Below, piece by piece: positions 24,461-58,714 of a DNA stretch of 64,000 nucleotides (position 1 is its first letter; each line of letters opens with the position of its first letter). The stretch comes from Tragulus kanchil (taxonomy: Eukaryota; Chordata; Mammalia; Artiodactyla; Tragulidae), in assembly GCA_022376925.1 (NCBI GenBank), contig JAIOJX010000031.1, positions 138,216,854-138,280,853 of the forward strand, given 5' to 3'. The translations under genes and the position numbers were made by a program. The notes beneath the pieces were generated by a model. It was given only the letters and a program-made list of their open reading frames with translations, was not told where the DNA came from and searched no databases.

Positions 24461-26319
24461 TTCCATTCATGAGGGGCTGGCCTCCTTCAAGAAGGCGTGG
24501 TACTTCCTCTAGATCACGCAGAGAGACGTGCCGTGCCGGAGCAGGGCCCACGCCTTCCCTGCCGCGCCACGTGCAGCGCTTTGGGAAGGGCCATTCTGGC
24601 CTCCTCCCTCTCCCGCCCCCAGCACCGTCCCAGGCACGCGGCGGCTGCTCCAGACAGCTGGGCACAGGGGAGAGAGTCTGGCAAGCCAAGCACAGAGGAT
24701 CCGATGCTGGGGCTCCAGCCCTCCCCCACTTACCACTGGGCCTCAGGTTCCCTAGCCTTAAAATGGGAGCAAGCCCAGTGCCCTGTCCACCTCGGCGGGG
24801 AGGGGGCACGTTGTGCCCTTGGGAGGGGCTGTCTGGGGAGGGACCCTCTGGTCTGGGAGGTCGTGTGAGCAGAGCAGCTCCCGCGGCTCCCCAGGCCAGC
24901 TGCAGGAGGCCCTCTCCTTCCTGCAGCCTTTTTTGGTGGCTGAAACCCTAGACTGATCCCGGAGCCAGACAGGCGGGCAGACAAGCGCATTCTTCTCCGG
25001 GGAGGCCCCCTCCTCCTCTCTCTGGGAGCTGGAGGGGAGAGGGCAGGGCCTGCCCAGGCCTGACCCCAGACTGGGTTTCAGGCTGTGGGGCCCCCTGAGT
25101 CAGGCTCCCTGGGGACTTGTGGAGGGGGTGGGAAGGAAAGCCCCGAAGGCTGTCATCTGCGGCGGGGAGTCTTGGGGTAGGGGGTGGCAAGGGGCTCCAG
25201 CCCCGGCTGTGCCCGGAGGCCGCGTTTCTGGACAGCCCACCTGCCCAGCCCCCACTGCCCGCTGACTGCCACCAGCCCTGGAAGCAGCCCCTGAGCTGTG
25301 GGCCGGAGGCCGCGTATTGAAAATCTGGACAACTCATTACGGGATGTTGGTTCTCAGTCGGGGGCTGCTGGGATCCCCGGGGCTTCCATTCACGGGTCTC
25401 CTCTGTCCCCTGTGAGGCGTCATTCTTGCAGGTGGCCCTGATTAGCATCAGGATTGAAACCCACCTGCTGAGAGAGTGGCACCCTCACTTCCATTCATGA
25501 GGGGCTGGCCTCCTTCAAGAAGGCGTGGTACTTCCTCTAGATCACGCAGAGAGACGTGCCGTGCCGGAGCAGGGCCCACGCCTTCCCTGCCGCGCCACGT
25601 GCAGCGCTTTGGGAAGGGCCATTCTGGCCTCCTCCCTCTCCCGCCCCCAGCACCGTCCCAGGCACGCGGCGGCTGCTCCAGACAGCTGGGCACAGGGGAG
25701 AGAGTCTGGCAAGCCAAGCACAGAGGATCCGATGCTGGGGCTCCAGCCCTCCCCCACTTACCACTGGGCCTCAGGTTCCCTAGCCTTAAAATGGGAGCAA
25801 GCCCAGTGCCCTGTCCACCTCGGCGGGGAGGGGGCACGTTGTGCCCTTGGGAGGGGCTGTCTGGGGAGGGACCCTCTGGTCTGGGAGGTCGTGTGAGCAG
25901 AGCAGCTCCCGCGGCTCCCCAGGCCAGCTGCAGGAGGCCCTCTCCTTCCTGCAGCCTTTTTTGGTGGCTGAAACCCTAGACTGATCCCGGAGCCAGACAG
26001 GCGGGCAGACAAGCGCATTCTTCTCCGGGGAGGCCCCCTCCTCCTCTCTCTGGGAGCTGGAGGGGAGAGGGCAGGGCCTGCCCAGGCCTGACCCCAGACT
26101 GGGTTTCAGGCTGTGGGGCCCCCTGAGTCAGGCTCCCTGGGGACTTGTGGAGGGGGTGGGAAGGAAAGCCCCGAAGGCTGTCATCTGCGGCGGGGAGTCT
26201 TGGGGTAGGGGGTGGCAAGGGGCTCCAGCCCCGGCTGTGCCCGGAGGCCGCGTTTCTGGACAGCCCCCTGCCTGCCCAGCCCCCACTGCCCCGCTGACTG
26301 CCACCAGCCCTGGAAGCAG
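24301..26319. repeat. Tandem duplication J (period 1028)
   Basis: Left copy 24301-25287, right copy 25329-26319. It starts within the right copy of duplication I, so a segment of about 150 bp occurs three times (about 23205, 24301 and 25329). The joint 25288-25328 is a degraded version of the sequence after 26319; both contain cctgagctgtg. Confidence 0.95.
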
Positions 26320-27474
26320 TGATGGCAGGAGGCTGGAACCTGAGCTGTGACAAGGCTGCTTTCAGTTTCAGAAACCACCAAAGGTCATCTTTCTGCTCTG
26401 CGTCCCCATAAATGAAAAGGAAGGAGGGTCTGACGCACACGGGCAGACTCCGGACGGCACTTCTGCAGCGCTGGTCAACTTCACAAAACCCAGGTGTTCC
26501 TGGGACCTCTCACAGGAACTGGGCCAGACACGGGCCCCACTGCTCAGGAAGGTGGGAGGCAGCTTCCTTCCACGGCCTCCCTCTGGCCAGCAGGCTGCTC
26601 ACCGTGACCCAGTCACAGCCCTCCCGTTCTGCTCACTGGATGGGGGAGGCCGTCCTCTCGGGAGCCATTCTGGCTGCCTTGGCGGAGGCTGTCTCTTGGG
26701 GAGGTGAAAGGGCCTGCGGGAATTCAAGTGCTGCCTCCTGGACACAGACACGGGCTGGCCTGCAAGATGGAGACTCAGAAGGGCAGTGTGAAGAGCGGAT
26801 GAGGCAAGACCCGGGCTGGAGGATGCTGTGTCAGCCAGGAGATCAGATTTCCCTCCTCCCGTGGCCAAGCAGCGGCTCTGCTGGCATCCCCCGGGTCCCT
26901 CCCTGCCGTGACACCGATGGGCTCTCCAGGGCACCGAGTGTGTCAGAGGAGTGACGTTCTGCCCAGGACACAGAAGGACCTCTGTGGCCCTGAGGAGGGT
27001 CTGGACCACACTCGGGGTGTATCGGCAGGGACAGAGAACCTTCAGCGTCCGGAAGACAAGGTCTCCCCCTGTGGAAGGACCTAGAGGGCATGAACAGTGA
27101 TGATAGGGGCCCGCTGGGCGGAGCCAGTCACCGCTGTCACTGAGCCGGTTCTTCAGGCCCTGCTCTAGGCCCGTTTCTTCCTCACGACAGCCTTGGACTA
27201 GCAAGGATGACCCCATCGTGGCTGTCTTACTACTGATGATGTGCAGAAGACGGAAGGTCTAACTCCAAAGAAGCAAGCCTGGCCTCTGCCCAGCCAGGAA
27301 ACAGAGCAAGGAAATCCACATGAGGGCATTCTAGACACGACTCAGGAGGCTGGAGGTGCCAGGGAGGAGCCAGCCTGCCTGAGGGTGAGGGGGAAGTCCC
27401 CTTAGGCAACTTAGAAACTGCCTGGGGGTCAGTCCTGCAGGGGTGACACAGGGGTCCTGTGAGTGCGGGGTTAG

Positions 27475-27668
27475 TTGTTCTGTTGTGTCTAACTCTGTGA
27501 CCCCGTGGACTGGAGCTCACCAGGCTCCTCTGTCCATGGGATTCTCTAGGCAAGACTACTGGAGCAGGCTGCTATTTCCTCCTCGGAGGATCTTCCTGAG
27601 CCAGGGATTGAACCCAGGACTCCTGCTTGGCTGGCAGATTCTTGACCATTGCACCACCTGGGAGGCAC
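27475..27668 (-). mobile_element. Bov-tA SINE, reverse
   Basis: Complement of the BovA body (tctaactctgtgacccc, ctgtccatgggattctc) followed by the complement of the tRNA-like head (agccagggattgaacccag). Confidence 0.85.
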
Positions 27669-28257
27669 TGGCCTTTGGGAACTCCCTAAACATGTGTGGA
27701 GCCTCCCTCGTTTACTCCGCTAAGCCTAAGGACAGTGACATGCATTTCACTTAAGACACTCGATTTCAAGGGGTGTAAAGCCAACTTAAGGAGAAAGTGA
27801 AGTGTCAGGGTAACAGGCATCTGAGGACGGATATGAGTGCCATCAGGTTTTCATGACAACGGGACCCTGAAACTCCTGCCCCCAGGAAGCAGGCTGTCAT
27901 GCTTCTGTTCCTCCCCCCTACCCTCCCTGCTCTCCTCAGGGCAGGAATCAGACTCCAACAGGCCTGGGTGTGACACTTCTGAGCACTCCCGCCACCAGAG
28001 GGAGCTGTTCCAAGGAGGGGCTCTGACTGGCCTACCCTGGCTAGGAGTTTGCCCTGGTCACCTTGTGGGCGGGAAGCCAGAGCACGCTGCTTGGCTCGGC
28101 CTGGGGCAGGTGTCCACTCCTGAACCTCATGGTGTCAAGACAAGGAGAAAAAATGGAGAGTGGTGGGTTTCAGGGAGCCACTGCTGAGACTCCGACACCT
28201 GAAGGCCTTGCTGGCTGCTGGAGGCCGCCGTCAAGAAGGCACCGTCCTCCAGTTCAA

Positions 28258-28372
28258 TTAAGCAGACTTTATTGAGCACCTACGAAGTGCAAGGCACTGT
28301 GCTAGGTGCTGTGGGAAATACAGAGAGTGAACACAGAAAGCCCTGCCCACGAGGAGCTCACAGTCTAGAAAG
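28258..28372 (-). mobile_element. L2 LINE 3' remnant, reverse
   Basis: The sequence tttattgagcacctac followed by aaggcactgtgctaggtgctg and gagctcacagtctag is the complement of the L2 3' end. It contains a minus-strand AATAAA, which is part of the repeat and only a weak candidate for a distal N4BP1 poly(A) site. Confidence 0.7.
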
Positions 28373-30691
28373 GAGGTAAGACGCAGTACACAGTCAGCTG
28401 CAGTGACACCCGCTGGAGGGCCGAGAGCAAGACCCACGTGCCGTGGGGCCACAAAACACCACGAGGCTGCTTCTGGTCTGAAGCTTTAGGCGAGGGTGGG
28501 GAGGACACAGGGCTGGGCCTCTGAGGGGGAAGCCATCTGGGAGAAAGGGCGTCTTTAGCAGAGAAGGGATGCTCTCAGAGCGGGAGCCCACAGGTAACTG
28601 AGGAAATTGTCTGGCTGCAGTGGAGGGGTGGGGCAGATGGGCTACACAGAGAGGGCCACCCTGTGGGACAGCCAAGGATACTAAACTCAGGGAGGCCTAG
28701 ACTTGATACTCTGCTCAAGAGAGCCACTGGTCGCTGAACCAGAGGAGGGCTGTGCAGAGGTATGTCTTCAGAAGATAAATCTAGCAGCTGTGACGTCTGG
28801 CAGTGGGTGGAGGGGGGAAAGTCGAGCAGTGCGTTGACTGGTCAGAGGCTGACGCCCACAGGGAGGCCATGTGCGCATGGTGGGGGCGGAGGCCATGGCC
28901 CAAAAGAGACCACGACCGATGAGGCGACTGCGGCAGGGCGGCCGGGAGAGGACAAGAGCAGAGGCAGGACTGGGGGGCAGTACGTCTCGGGATGTCCCAG
29001 GGCTTCTAGGGAGAGCTGAAAATGCACTCGAAAGCGGGGCTGAAGCTGGGAGTCACTGCAGAGGAGGCGACTAAAGGAAGCTTGCTGATCTCTAAGGGTG
29101 AGAGCTTCTTAAAACGTGGTCCATGGACACCGGCGTGGGAACCATCCGGGGAGTGTACGGAAGCTGCAGATCTCCAGGCTTTATGCCAGAGCGACTGGAA
29201 CAAGGGCCCAGTCATCTGCATTTCTGCTAAGAGCTGCCCTTCCCATCATGAGTCCCACAGCTGGCCCCAAAGCCTGCAAACTACCTGGCGAGCTGGTCTT
29301 TGGCTGAACTGGCCTTTAGGTAAAAGAAGGAAAAGGAATGAAGACTGTTTAGAAGTAAGGGAAGTCTCAGAAGAGAGAACCCCTGGGGGTCACCGGTGGC
29401 ACGCTATGGTCACGAATGTGGACATGGAGAGCCAGGATGGGGAAAAGGCCTCTGAATCTGGCTGTCGAGTGGTCTCTCCCAACTTCCCTCGACTATTCCC
29501 ATGCGGTGCGGGGCGGCGGCCAAGTATGCAGACGCGGAAGTGAAGAGTGGGAAGGGGAAGGAAAGTAGCAAAGGACGGAGATCCTCAGGGAACTCTGGTT
29601 GTTCTGATCTCAGGACTTGAAATATGCGGGGACTAATGAGAGGTAGATAACGAAGAAATGGAGTGAGTCAGAGTAACTAACTGAACCAACTGTGGCTGGG
29701 AGATGAGAGGAGACGGGCTGAGGGTCACAAGACAGAAGGAAGGAAGGACAGGTGGGGGCATGGAGGGCTGGTGGGGAGGCAGAGGTTAGCAGGGATTCCC
29801 GAAGGGAGGCCACGTCTCGTAGGTGTGAGGGAGGCGGCTGGGTCTGAGGGGGGCAGGGCACGAGACCTAGCGGGGTGGGGTCCAGCGCATCATGGTTTCT
29901 ATGTGCCGATCCTATTCCACAAACGCCACGAGAGACCTAAGCGCTCAAGCAAGAGGATCCCTGTGCTCCCTGCTATCAAATGCTGCAACCAGCTGGCAGA
30001 GTCCCTGGAGACACAGCCACACCCTGCTAAGCCTGCCAGGACAAGGCCGATCCTTCATCCAGGATGGCTGAAGGGCCTTCTTCCTGTTTTTCCAGCTGGC
30101 AGCCTATAGGCTCTCACACACCAGCTCTGGGACAGAAAGGCCAAACCAGTCTTTCTTGTCCGAGGTGGCAGCCTGGGGCCTGGGGAAGAAGGCAGGCCAT
30201 GCATCCCTCCGCACCATCACCCACTTATTCTTTAACTCCAGTCTACCGAACGAGGGCGGCGCCCCCTGTCCGTCCACCTGCTTCACAGGACCGCCACGGA
30301 ATATGGGAAGGTTGAGCCAACCTGGGCAACCGGTGGGAGGCGTTCTGGGAGGCCCTGCTGCTGACGCCCTCCAGGCTGGTTTAGAAGTCGACCAAGGAAG
30401 GCCGACCAGTCGTACCAAGACTGAGGCTAGCAGTAAGAGGAGTCTGAGAATAAGCAATGACGTCTTAAAATCATGGTGTGAGAAGTGAGCTTTAAAATAT
30501 TAAATTTAACTCAACTTGACAGATTTCAGAAGAACTGTGAACTCTGTTGCATGTTGCAATTTCCCAAGGAGCGTACTGCTTTTCTGAAGCTCCTCCCTCT
30601 TTTCTCCTGCGCTCTTCCTTCCTGCACCCAAGAAAAGAGGAAAGCGGTGGTGGAGCTCTCTGAAACAACTTAAAACCACAGGAGCTTCCAT

Positions 30692-32886
30692 AATTCAAAG
30701 GTCCAATCATTTCCAGAGCCGAGACAACTCCTGATACCTCTGGGCCTGGCCAGCTCTACCTGGCCTCCACGGAGGCTCAGCCCCTCTTTCAGGAAGGACC
30801 AGTGGCTGAGCCCTAGCAATCAAGGCGTGCCTCCTCTGAACAGGAGCAGTGCTGAACTGGCAAGGCCACCTGACTGACCCGGGAGGAAGGAATGAAGGAA
30901 AGTCAAGAGTCACTGGGAGAGGGACCCAGCCCTCACACCTCTGCTATTGTTTTTAAAAATCACCAGTTGTGAAGCCGAGGTACAGGGGCTGTGACCAAAG
31001 TCACCTCAGGCCTCCCCGTGCACAGCTGGATGGCTTGGGCAGTCAGCTTCACAGCAGGGTGCATCTTAAAGGCATCCAAGAGAAACCATGACTGAAGTCC
31101 GCACCTGACCACCCAGAGGACTCTGGATTCATCCCCTGAGGGTGCCAGGGTCAGACATGCCGGGAGGGACCATGGTGGGAGCCACCCACATCCACTCATG
31201 ACCAGCTAAATCCCTTCACCACAAAGAACACATCTCCACTGAGTCCTTGGCAGTTGTTTCTGGGGGCCGCGAGAGACGTGATCTACAAGGCAGATGTGAA
31301 ACTGACTGTGAGCAGCCTGGGGAGAGAACAGGTATAAAATCCAAAGCCCTTTAAAGGTCCAGGGAACAATAAAGATGTTAACAATCAATCATCCAGAAAA
31401 AGAATTTTCACTGACACAGAATTTAGGCAACACTGAAAATACAATACTAAGATATCAATTTTGAGAAAGACCCACACAAAGGGCAGCTTAGAGGACACTA
31501 AAGAGACTAACACAGGAAAAATAAATATGGGCTCTGGGCCCCACAGAAGCTACTAATGCTATTCATTGGCTTGGGTCATTCTTGAGAATATAAAACCTTT
31601 TTTTTTTTTTTGGCAAAGCTGCACAAACTTCACATGGGCGTCCGCCAACGTGGTGGACACAAAATTACTATGATGATGAGGCTCTTCACTAACCTTCCTC
31701 ACATCCCACTGGTATCTTCAGAAGGCAAGCCGTGACTTCTAGAGTCAGTTAGGAACTGAGTGGTGAGTGTGTGTCCCAGCCCTGGACCAATTCAAAGGTC
31801 CAATCATTTCCAGGCCGAGACAACTCCTGATACCTCTGGGCCTGGCCAGCTCTACCTGGCCTCCACGGAGGCTCAGCCCCTCTTTCAGGAAGGACCAGTG
31901 GCTGAGCCCTAGCAATCAAGGCGTGCCTCCTCTGAACAGGAGCAGTGCTGAACTGGCAAGGCCACCTGACTGACCCGGGAGGAAGGAATGAAGGAAAGTC
32001 AAGAGTCACTGGGAGAGGGACCCAGCCCTCACACCTCTGCTATTGTTTTTAAAAATCACCAGTTGTGAAGCCGAGGTACAGGGGCTGTGACCAAAGTCAC
32101 CTCAGGCCTCCCCGTGCACAGCTGGATGGCTTGGGCAGTCAGCTTCACAGCAGGGTGCATCTTAAAGGCATCCAAGAGAAACCATGACTGAAGTCCGCAC
32201 CTGACCACCCAGAGGACTCTGGATTCATCCCCTGAGGGTGCCAGGGTCAGACATGCCGGGAGGGACCATGGTGGGAGCCACCCACATCCACTCATGACCA
32301 GCTAAATCCCTTCACCACAAAGAACACATCTCCACTGAGTCCTTGGCAGTTGTTTCTGGGGGCCGCGAGAGACGTGATCTACAAGGCAGATGTGAAACTG
32401 ACTGTGAGCAGCCTGGGGAGAGAACAGGTATAAAATCCAAAGCCCTTTAAAGGTCCAGGGAACAATAAAGATGTTAACAATCAATCATCCAGAAAAAGAA
32501 TTTTCACTGACACAGAATTTAGGCAACACTGAAAATACAATACTAAGATATCAATTTTGAGAAAGACCCACACAAAGGGCAGCTTAGAGGACACTAAAGA
32601 GACTAACACAGGAAAAATAAATATGGGCTCTGGGCCCCACAGAAGCTACTAATGCTATTCATTGGCTTGGGTCATTCTTGAGAATATAAAACCTTTTTTT
32701 TTTTTTTGGCAAAGCTGCACAAACTTCACATGGGGCGTCCGCCAACGTGGTGGACACAAAATTACTATGATGATGAGGCTCTTCACTAACCTTCCTCACA
32801 TCCCACTGGTATCTTCAGAAGGCAAGCCGTGACTTCTAGAGTCAGTTAGGAACTGAGTGGTGAGTGTGTGTCCCAGCCCTGGACCA
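30692..32886. repeat. Tandem duplication K (period 1097) in the N4BP1 3' flank
   Basis: Left copy 30692-31788, right copy 31789-32886, joined directly. The unit is unique sequence downstream of the N4BP1 stop, possibly distal 3' UTR. Differences are small indels, for example a G-run near 31635/32732 and length change in the T-run near 31600/32697. Confidence 0.95.
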
Positions 32887-33291
32887 GGGACCCACTCCCC
32901 AGCTGTGGACTTGGACGTGCCCACCAGACAGAGGGCCTCGGGGCCTTGGCTCCCTCTTCTGCAGGGTGGGAAGGGAGGAAGAGCTGGACTACATGGGCTC
33001 TCACGTGCCTTCCAGCCAGATCCTCTGTGGGGCAAACTCTGCCCTGGTCATGAACAATGGCTAGGCACAAGGTGCCATCTAGTGGCACCACTTGTCCACT
33101 CTCACAAATGGCTCCATTGAAGACCCCAGAGGAGCAGAATGAACTCCTGAGGACTCTAATCCCAGGGGTGAGGGTAGAGGAGGCTGGGAGGGTGAGCACA
33201 CCTCATGTCAGTGGATGTGACATAGTCATCTCAAGAAAATATACTTTAAGAGGTCTTGCTTTCCGTAAGAAAGCAGCTCTTTTTTTTTTTT
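32887..33291. other. 3' flank or distal 3' UTR of N4BP1
   Basis: Unique sequence between duplication K and the A/T homopolymer at 33280-33294. No independent gene is evident. Confidence 0.5.
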
Positions 33292-33663
33292 TTTATTTAG
33301 AAAGGCTAATCATATCCATTTATTAGTATTTTCAGCATTAAGGAAAATAGTTTAAAAAACATAAAAATGTAAGTGCACTCAAGAGTAACTGCTATCAAAC
33401 AGTTCTGAACAGGCAGAAAATGTAGACTTTCCTTTTACAGAAAATGTTAAATCTGTAATAGCAGCATAATTTATAGAAAAAAGCTGGTTTTGAAAACCTA
33501 GATTTTTTACACAAAACACCTGTGTTTTGGTTTTTTCTATACACTGCAACAGCATTTCCGCTGGGAGATTGGTTTCTTCACATTAAGTCCCCACTTGCTG
33601 CCGTGTGCAGGTACTAGCTTGGGTGTGTGTCTCCAGCCCCGAGCCCTCCGCTCCCGGCAGCCT
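33292..33663 (-). other. N4BP1: N4BP1 proximal 3' UTR with candidate poly(A) signals
   Basis: AT-rich, repeat-poor sequence follows the stop codon. On the minus strand AATAAA hexamers occur at 33324-33319 and 33297-33292, the latter running straight into an A-rich tract. One of these may end a short transcript. The annotated 3' UTR in other mammals is several kb (from memory), so transcription probably continues leftward. The true end is not determinable here. Confidence 0.6.
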
Positions 33664-54436
<20,773 letters not shown>

Positions 54437-54543
54437 CTATAAAGAGAAGACGAGACATTAGATCGATTTATACAAGCACGTTACAGCACATATTACGTTA
54501 CATGTGAAATTACAAATACCAAACTTTCACATAAGTCAAGAAC

Positions 54544-56658
54544 CTGCTAGTATCTTTGGGAAAAACATACCACGTTTTAATTAAAAGATATAAGTCACTT
54601 AATTGTTTTCAGAGGAACTGAAAACTCTGCATATAAGCCCCAAAGACAGTGTCTGTAACATTCTGAACAGTGCTGTCTTGCAATATGATCTTCGGGAGCT
54701 TGCCCAGCTGCCCAGCTGATGATGACCACGTCTGGACTTATTTATGCCTATAAAGAATCAACTTCTTTGCTAGCTACTAGTTATTACCACTATGACATAA
54801 TTCAGAGAGAAGTTAGTCAAGTCAAACGATTTACTCTAGAACAAGCCTTGACATTTTCTTTGCCATTATTGTTTCCAGATTAAACAGGCTGATTTTTGAA
54901 GGTTATTAAAACAAGGTCAGTTTAACAACAACAAAATTTCTACCTGGCTTGAACAATGTAATTTTATGTCTGTTTTCTAAGAAAGAACAGTCTACTTAAA
55001 TATACATCTAAATATAAAGAACCAGAGAATTCTGAACAGTACTACCATTCTCAGATACAAAGCTCCAGTTTCTAGTCAAATGTGGTATTGAAAGAGGCCT
55101 GTGTGAGGTAAGAAAAGGAACTGGGTTCTTGAGCAACTGGGCCGCCACTGGAGGCAGAAGTGTGAATCAAGTAAACATGTGAGCATTCACACCCACAGTG
55201 GAACATAGCTGTTAATAACTTGGGTCAGTTCCTAGCCTCAAATTCCAGCCATTCAACTGGTGACCTTGCTCAAGTGTCCTAACCCTTCTGAACCCAGTTT
55301 CTGCAACTATGAGAGACAGAGGCTAGTGCAATTCCGGGTGTTTTGAGAACATTCAATGAAATATGAATGTCAAGTTCTAACAACAGGGTCTCACAAGTGC
55401 TCACACAAGTGCTCACTAAACAATACAAACCATGTTCCTTTAAATTATCAGTGAAAGCTTTCTGGACAGACAGCCTGGGATACCCAATCTATATGTTAAA
55501 CTAAAACTAGAACGGTGCTATCCAAAACAGGGCTATTTAAAAGTTCAACCTGTTGGAGCACCAGTTATGAGACTTCACAGACTTGTACCTACTATGTATA
55601 CTGCTAGTATCTTTGGGAAAAACATACCACGTTTTAATTAAAAGATATAAGTCACTTAATTGTTTTCAGAGGAACTGAAAACTCTGCATATAAGCCCCAA
55701 AGACAGTGTCTGTAACATTCTGAACAGTGCTGTCTTGCAATATGATCTTCGGGAGCTTGCCCAGCTGCCCAGCTGATGATGACCACGTCTGGACTTATTT
55801 ATGCCTATAAAGAATCAACTTCTTTGCTAGCTACTAGTTATTACCACTATGACATAATTCAGAGAGAAGTTAGTCAAGTCAAACGATTTACTCTAGAACA
55901 AGCCTTGACATTTTCTTTGCCATTATTGTTTCCAGATTAAACAGGCTGATTTTTGAAGGTTATTAAAACAAGGTCAGTTTAACAACAACAAAATTTCTAC
56001 CTGGCTTGAACAATGTAATTTTATGTCTGTTTTCTAAGAAAGAACAGTCTACTTAAATATACATCTAAATATAAAGAACCAGAGAATTCTGAACAGTACT
56101 ACCATTCTCAGATACAAAGCTCCAGTTTCTAGTCAAATGTGGTATTGAAAGAGGCCTGTGTGAGGTAAGAAAAGGAACTGGGTTCTTGAGCAACTGGGCC
56201 GCCACTGGAGGCAGAAGTGTGAATCAAGTAAACATGTGAGCATTCACACCCACAGTGGAACATAGCTGTTAATAACTTGGGTCAGTTCCTAGCCTCAAAT
56301 TCCAGCCATTCAACTGGTGACCTTGCTCAAGTGTCCTAACCCTTCTGAACCCAGTTTCTGCAACTATGAGAGAAAGAGGCTAGTGCAATTCCGGTGTTTT
56401 GAGAACATTCAATGAAATATGAATGTCAAGTTCTAACAACAGGGTCTCACAAGTGCTCACACAAGTGCTCACTAAACAATACAAACCATGTTCCTTTAAA
56501 TTATCAGTGAAAGCTTTCTGGACAGACAGCCTGGGATACCCAATCTATATGTTAAACTAAAACTAGAACGGTGCTATCCAAAACAGGGCTATTTAAAAGT
56601 TCAACCTGTTGGAGCACCAGTTATGAGACTTCACAGACTTGTACCTACTATGTATACC
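54544..56658. repeat. Tandem duplication O (period 1057) in N4BP1 intron 1
   Basis: Left copy 54544-55600, right copy 55601-56658, joined at a near-identical tac/ctgcta. The unit is unique sequence plus a MIR-like remnant (about 55220-55380). Differences are few: a G-run near 55340/56391 and a substitution near 55317/56373. Confidence 0.95.
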
Positions 56659-57557
56659 TGCTATTACAATGGCCACATAGCTTCTATTAGGATTTATATA
56701 CAAATGTGTACATATTCCTTGTTTATACAATTAGAAAGCTAAATTCCTAATGAGATGAAGCATTAGAAATACAAGGAAAGCAAGAAGGGGAAAAGCTCAA
56801 CCCAGGCAGTATAATGCTCAGTCATGAGTTCTTTACTTCTAGGTTCAGAAATTCTGGATAAACCCAGAATATCTGTGGGCTTGGTAGTAAAGACTAAAGA
56901 TAATTGGTGCTGGACAGAGGGGCCTTTTTTTTTTTAAAAGAGCAACTTTGTGTTAAACACAAAACATAGTTATCTACTGTCCTTTTTTCCTAGACGTACA
57001 AGCGGTGCTAAATATTGATGTGAGCATCCTTTTAAGGTCTCCAAATGGGCAACATTTAACTACCACTTGTTAGAACTTATGCTGCATTTAGATTGTGATT
57101 TGAAGTTGGGTTTTTATTTTGAGATTGCAAAGGAAGTTGCAAAGATAGTACACAAAAGTTCTGTGCACTCTTTATCCAGTTTCCTCCAACCACTGCATCA
57201 TACATATTAATAACTGTAGAACAAATTCAAAACCAGGATGATTGATTCAGGGAGTGCATACAGTTCTATGCCATTTTATCACAAGTATAGATTTGTGAAA
57301 ATATCACTTCAATCAAGATAAAAATTATCGGCGCTAAGATTGCCTTCATGTTATCCGTTTATAGTCACATTTTATTGCAACCACTAACCTGTGATTTCAA
57401 GAACATTACATAAACAGACTCATACAATATGTGACTTTTGAGATTGGCTTTCTTCACTCAACATACCACTTTAAAAACCCGTCCAAGTTGTTGCACGTAT
57501 CAACAGTTCATTTCTTGCTCCCACTGAGTACTGCTCTACACTATGGATTTGGCTACA

Positions 57558-57719
57558 TGGGGTCTTAGCCGTGGCACACAGATCTTCGTTGTGGCAGGTG
57601 GGATATTTTGTTGCAGGCGGCACACACTCTCTAGTTGTGGCACACAGGCTGAGCTTCTCTGCGAACCTGCTCTGCACTGCAAGGCAGGTTCTTAACTCCG
57701 AACTACCAGGGAAATCCCC
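57558..57719 (-). mobile_element. ART2/CHR-type SINE fragment, reverse
   Basis: The complement ends with the SINE head (accagggaaatcccc); the body is diverged. It interrupts the reverse L1. Confidence 0.75.
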
Positions 57720-58087
57720 TTAACTACATCTTTTTAAATCATCTGTCTCCTGAGAGACAGTTTGGGTGCTTCTGTTTGGGGCTATTACAAATAAATATGC
57801 TCTGAACAATCATTTACAAGTTTTCATGTGGACCTGCACTTTCATTTCTCTGAGATAAATGCTCAGGAGTGCAACTATTGGGTGGTATAATAAGTACATG
57901 TTTAGTTTTTCAAGGAACTGGCAAACTATGTTCTAGAATGGCTATACCATTTTGTTGTCGCTATCAATGTATAAAAGATCCAGTTTCTCTGCAACCTTCC
58001 CAGCATTTGGTATTGCCACTAGTTTTTGCTTTAGAAATGTTAGTAAGAGTGCAGTGTACTTCACCATGGTCTTTTTTTTTTTAAGCC

Positions 58088-58445
58088 ATCTTATTTTTTT
58101 AATTTTAACTTTTATTTATTTATTGGCTATTCTGGGTTTTCACTGCTGCCACAGGCTCTTCTCTAGTTGCAGGGAGTGGGGGCTACTCTCTAGTTGAGGT
58201 GTGCAGGCTTCTTGGTGTGGTGACTTCTCTTGTTGCAGAATTTGCACTCTAGGGCACACGGGCTTCAATAGTTGCAGCACATGGGCTCACAGTTGTGGCT
58301 TGAGGCTTTAGAGCACAGGCTCCATAGTTGTGGCTCACGGGCTTAGCTGCTCCACAGCATGTGGGATCTTCCCAGATCTGGGATTGAATCCGTGTCTCCG
58401 CCAATGGCAGGCGAACTCTTTACCACTGAGCTACCAGGCAAGCCC
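58088..58445 (-). mobile_element. ART2/CHR-type SINE, reverse, with TSD
   Basis: A long reverse element in the L1, flanked by tcaccatggtcttt (about 58061) and tcatcatggtcttt (about 58446), a target-site duplication with one mismatch. Confidence 0.85.
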
Positions 58446-58714
58446 TCATCATGGTCTTTGTTTACATTTCCCCAATAGCAAGTGATGTTGAACATCTTGG
58501 CATACTCTATTCACCGTCTATCGTCCCTCTTGGGTGAAGTGTTTGCTCATTTTTCTTAGTCTATTTTCTAAAAATGGATTGTGTAGTTTTTACTGTTGAG
58601 CTTTGAGAGTTCTTCATATATTCTAGATATGAATCCTGTTAAGTAACCAGGCTTGCAAAATTTTCTCCTATGGTTTATGTTTTCATCCTCTTAACAGGGT
58701 CTTTGTGACAGGAA

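Larger units (their letters stand above)
26320..30691. other. Intergenic GC-richer sequence downstream of N4BP1
   Basis: Apart from the SINE at 27475-27668 and the L2 remnant at 28258-28372, I see unique sequence only. Long open frames (for example 205 codons at 27216-26599 on the minus strand) have low-complexity composition, overlap others on both strands and match nothing I know. Some of this may be distal 3' UTR of N4BP1. Confidence 0.5.
57100..58714 (-). mobile_element. L1 3' region, reverse, with two SINE insertions
   Basis: Unbroken apart from two SINEs (57558-57719 and 58088-58445), the sequence follows the complement of an L1 3' UTR and end of ORF2. It gives way at about 58700-58715 to the truncated BovB element. 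Confidence 0.75.

Noticed and set aside
26599..27216. Minus-strand open frame of 205 codons
   Set aside because: GC-rich intergenic DNA with competing frames on both strands, no conserved motif, no splice or promoter support.
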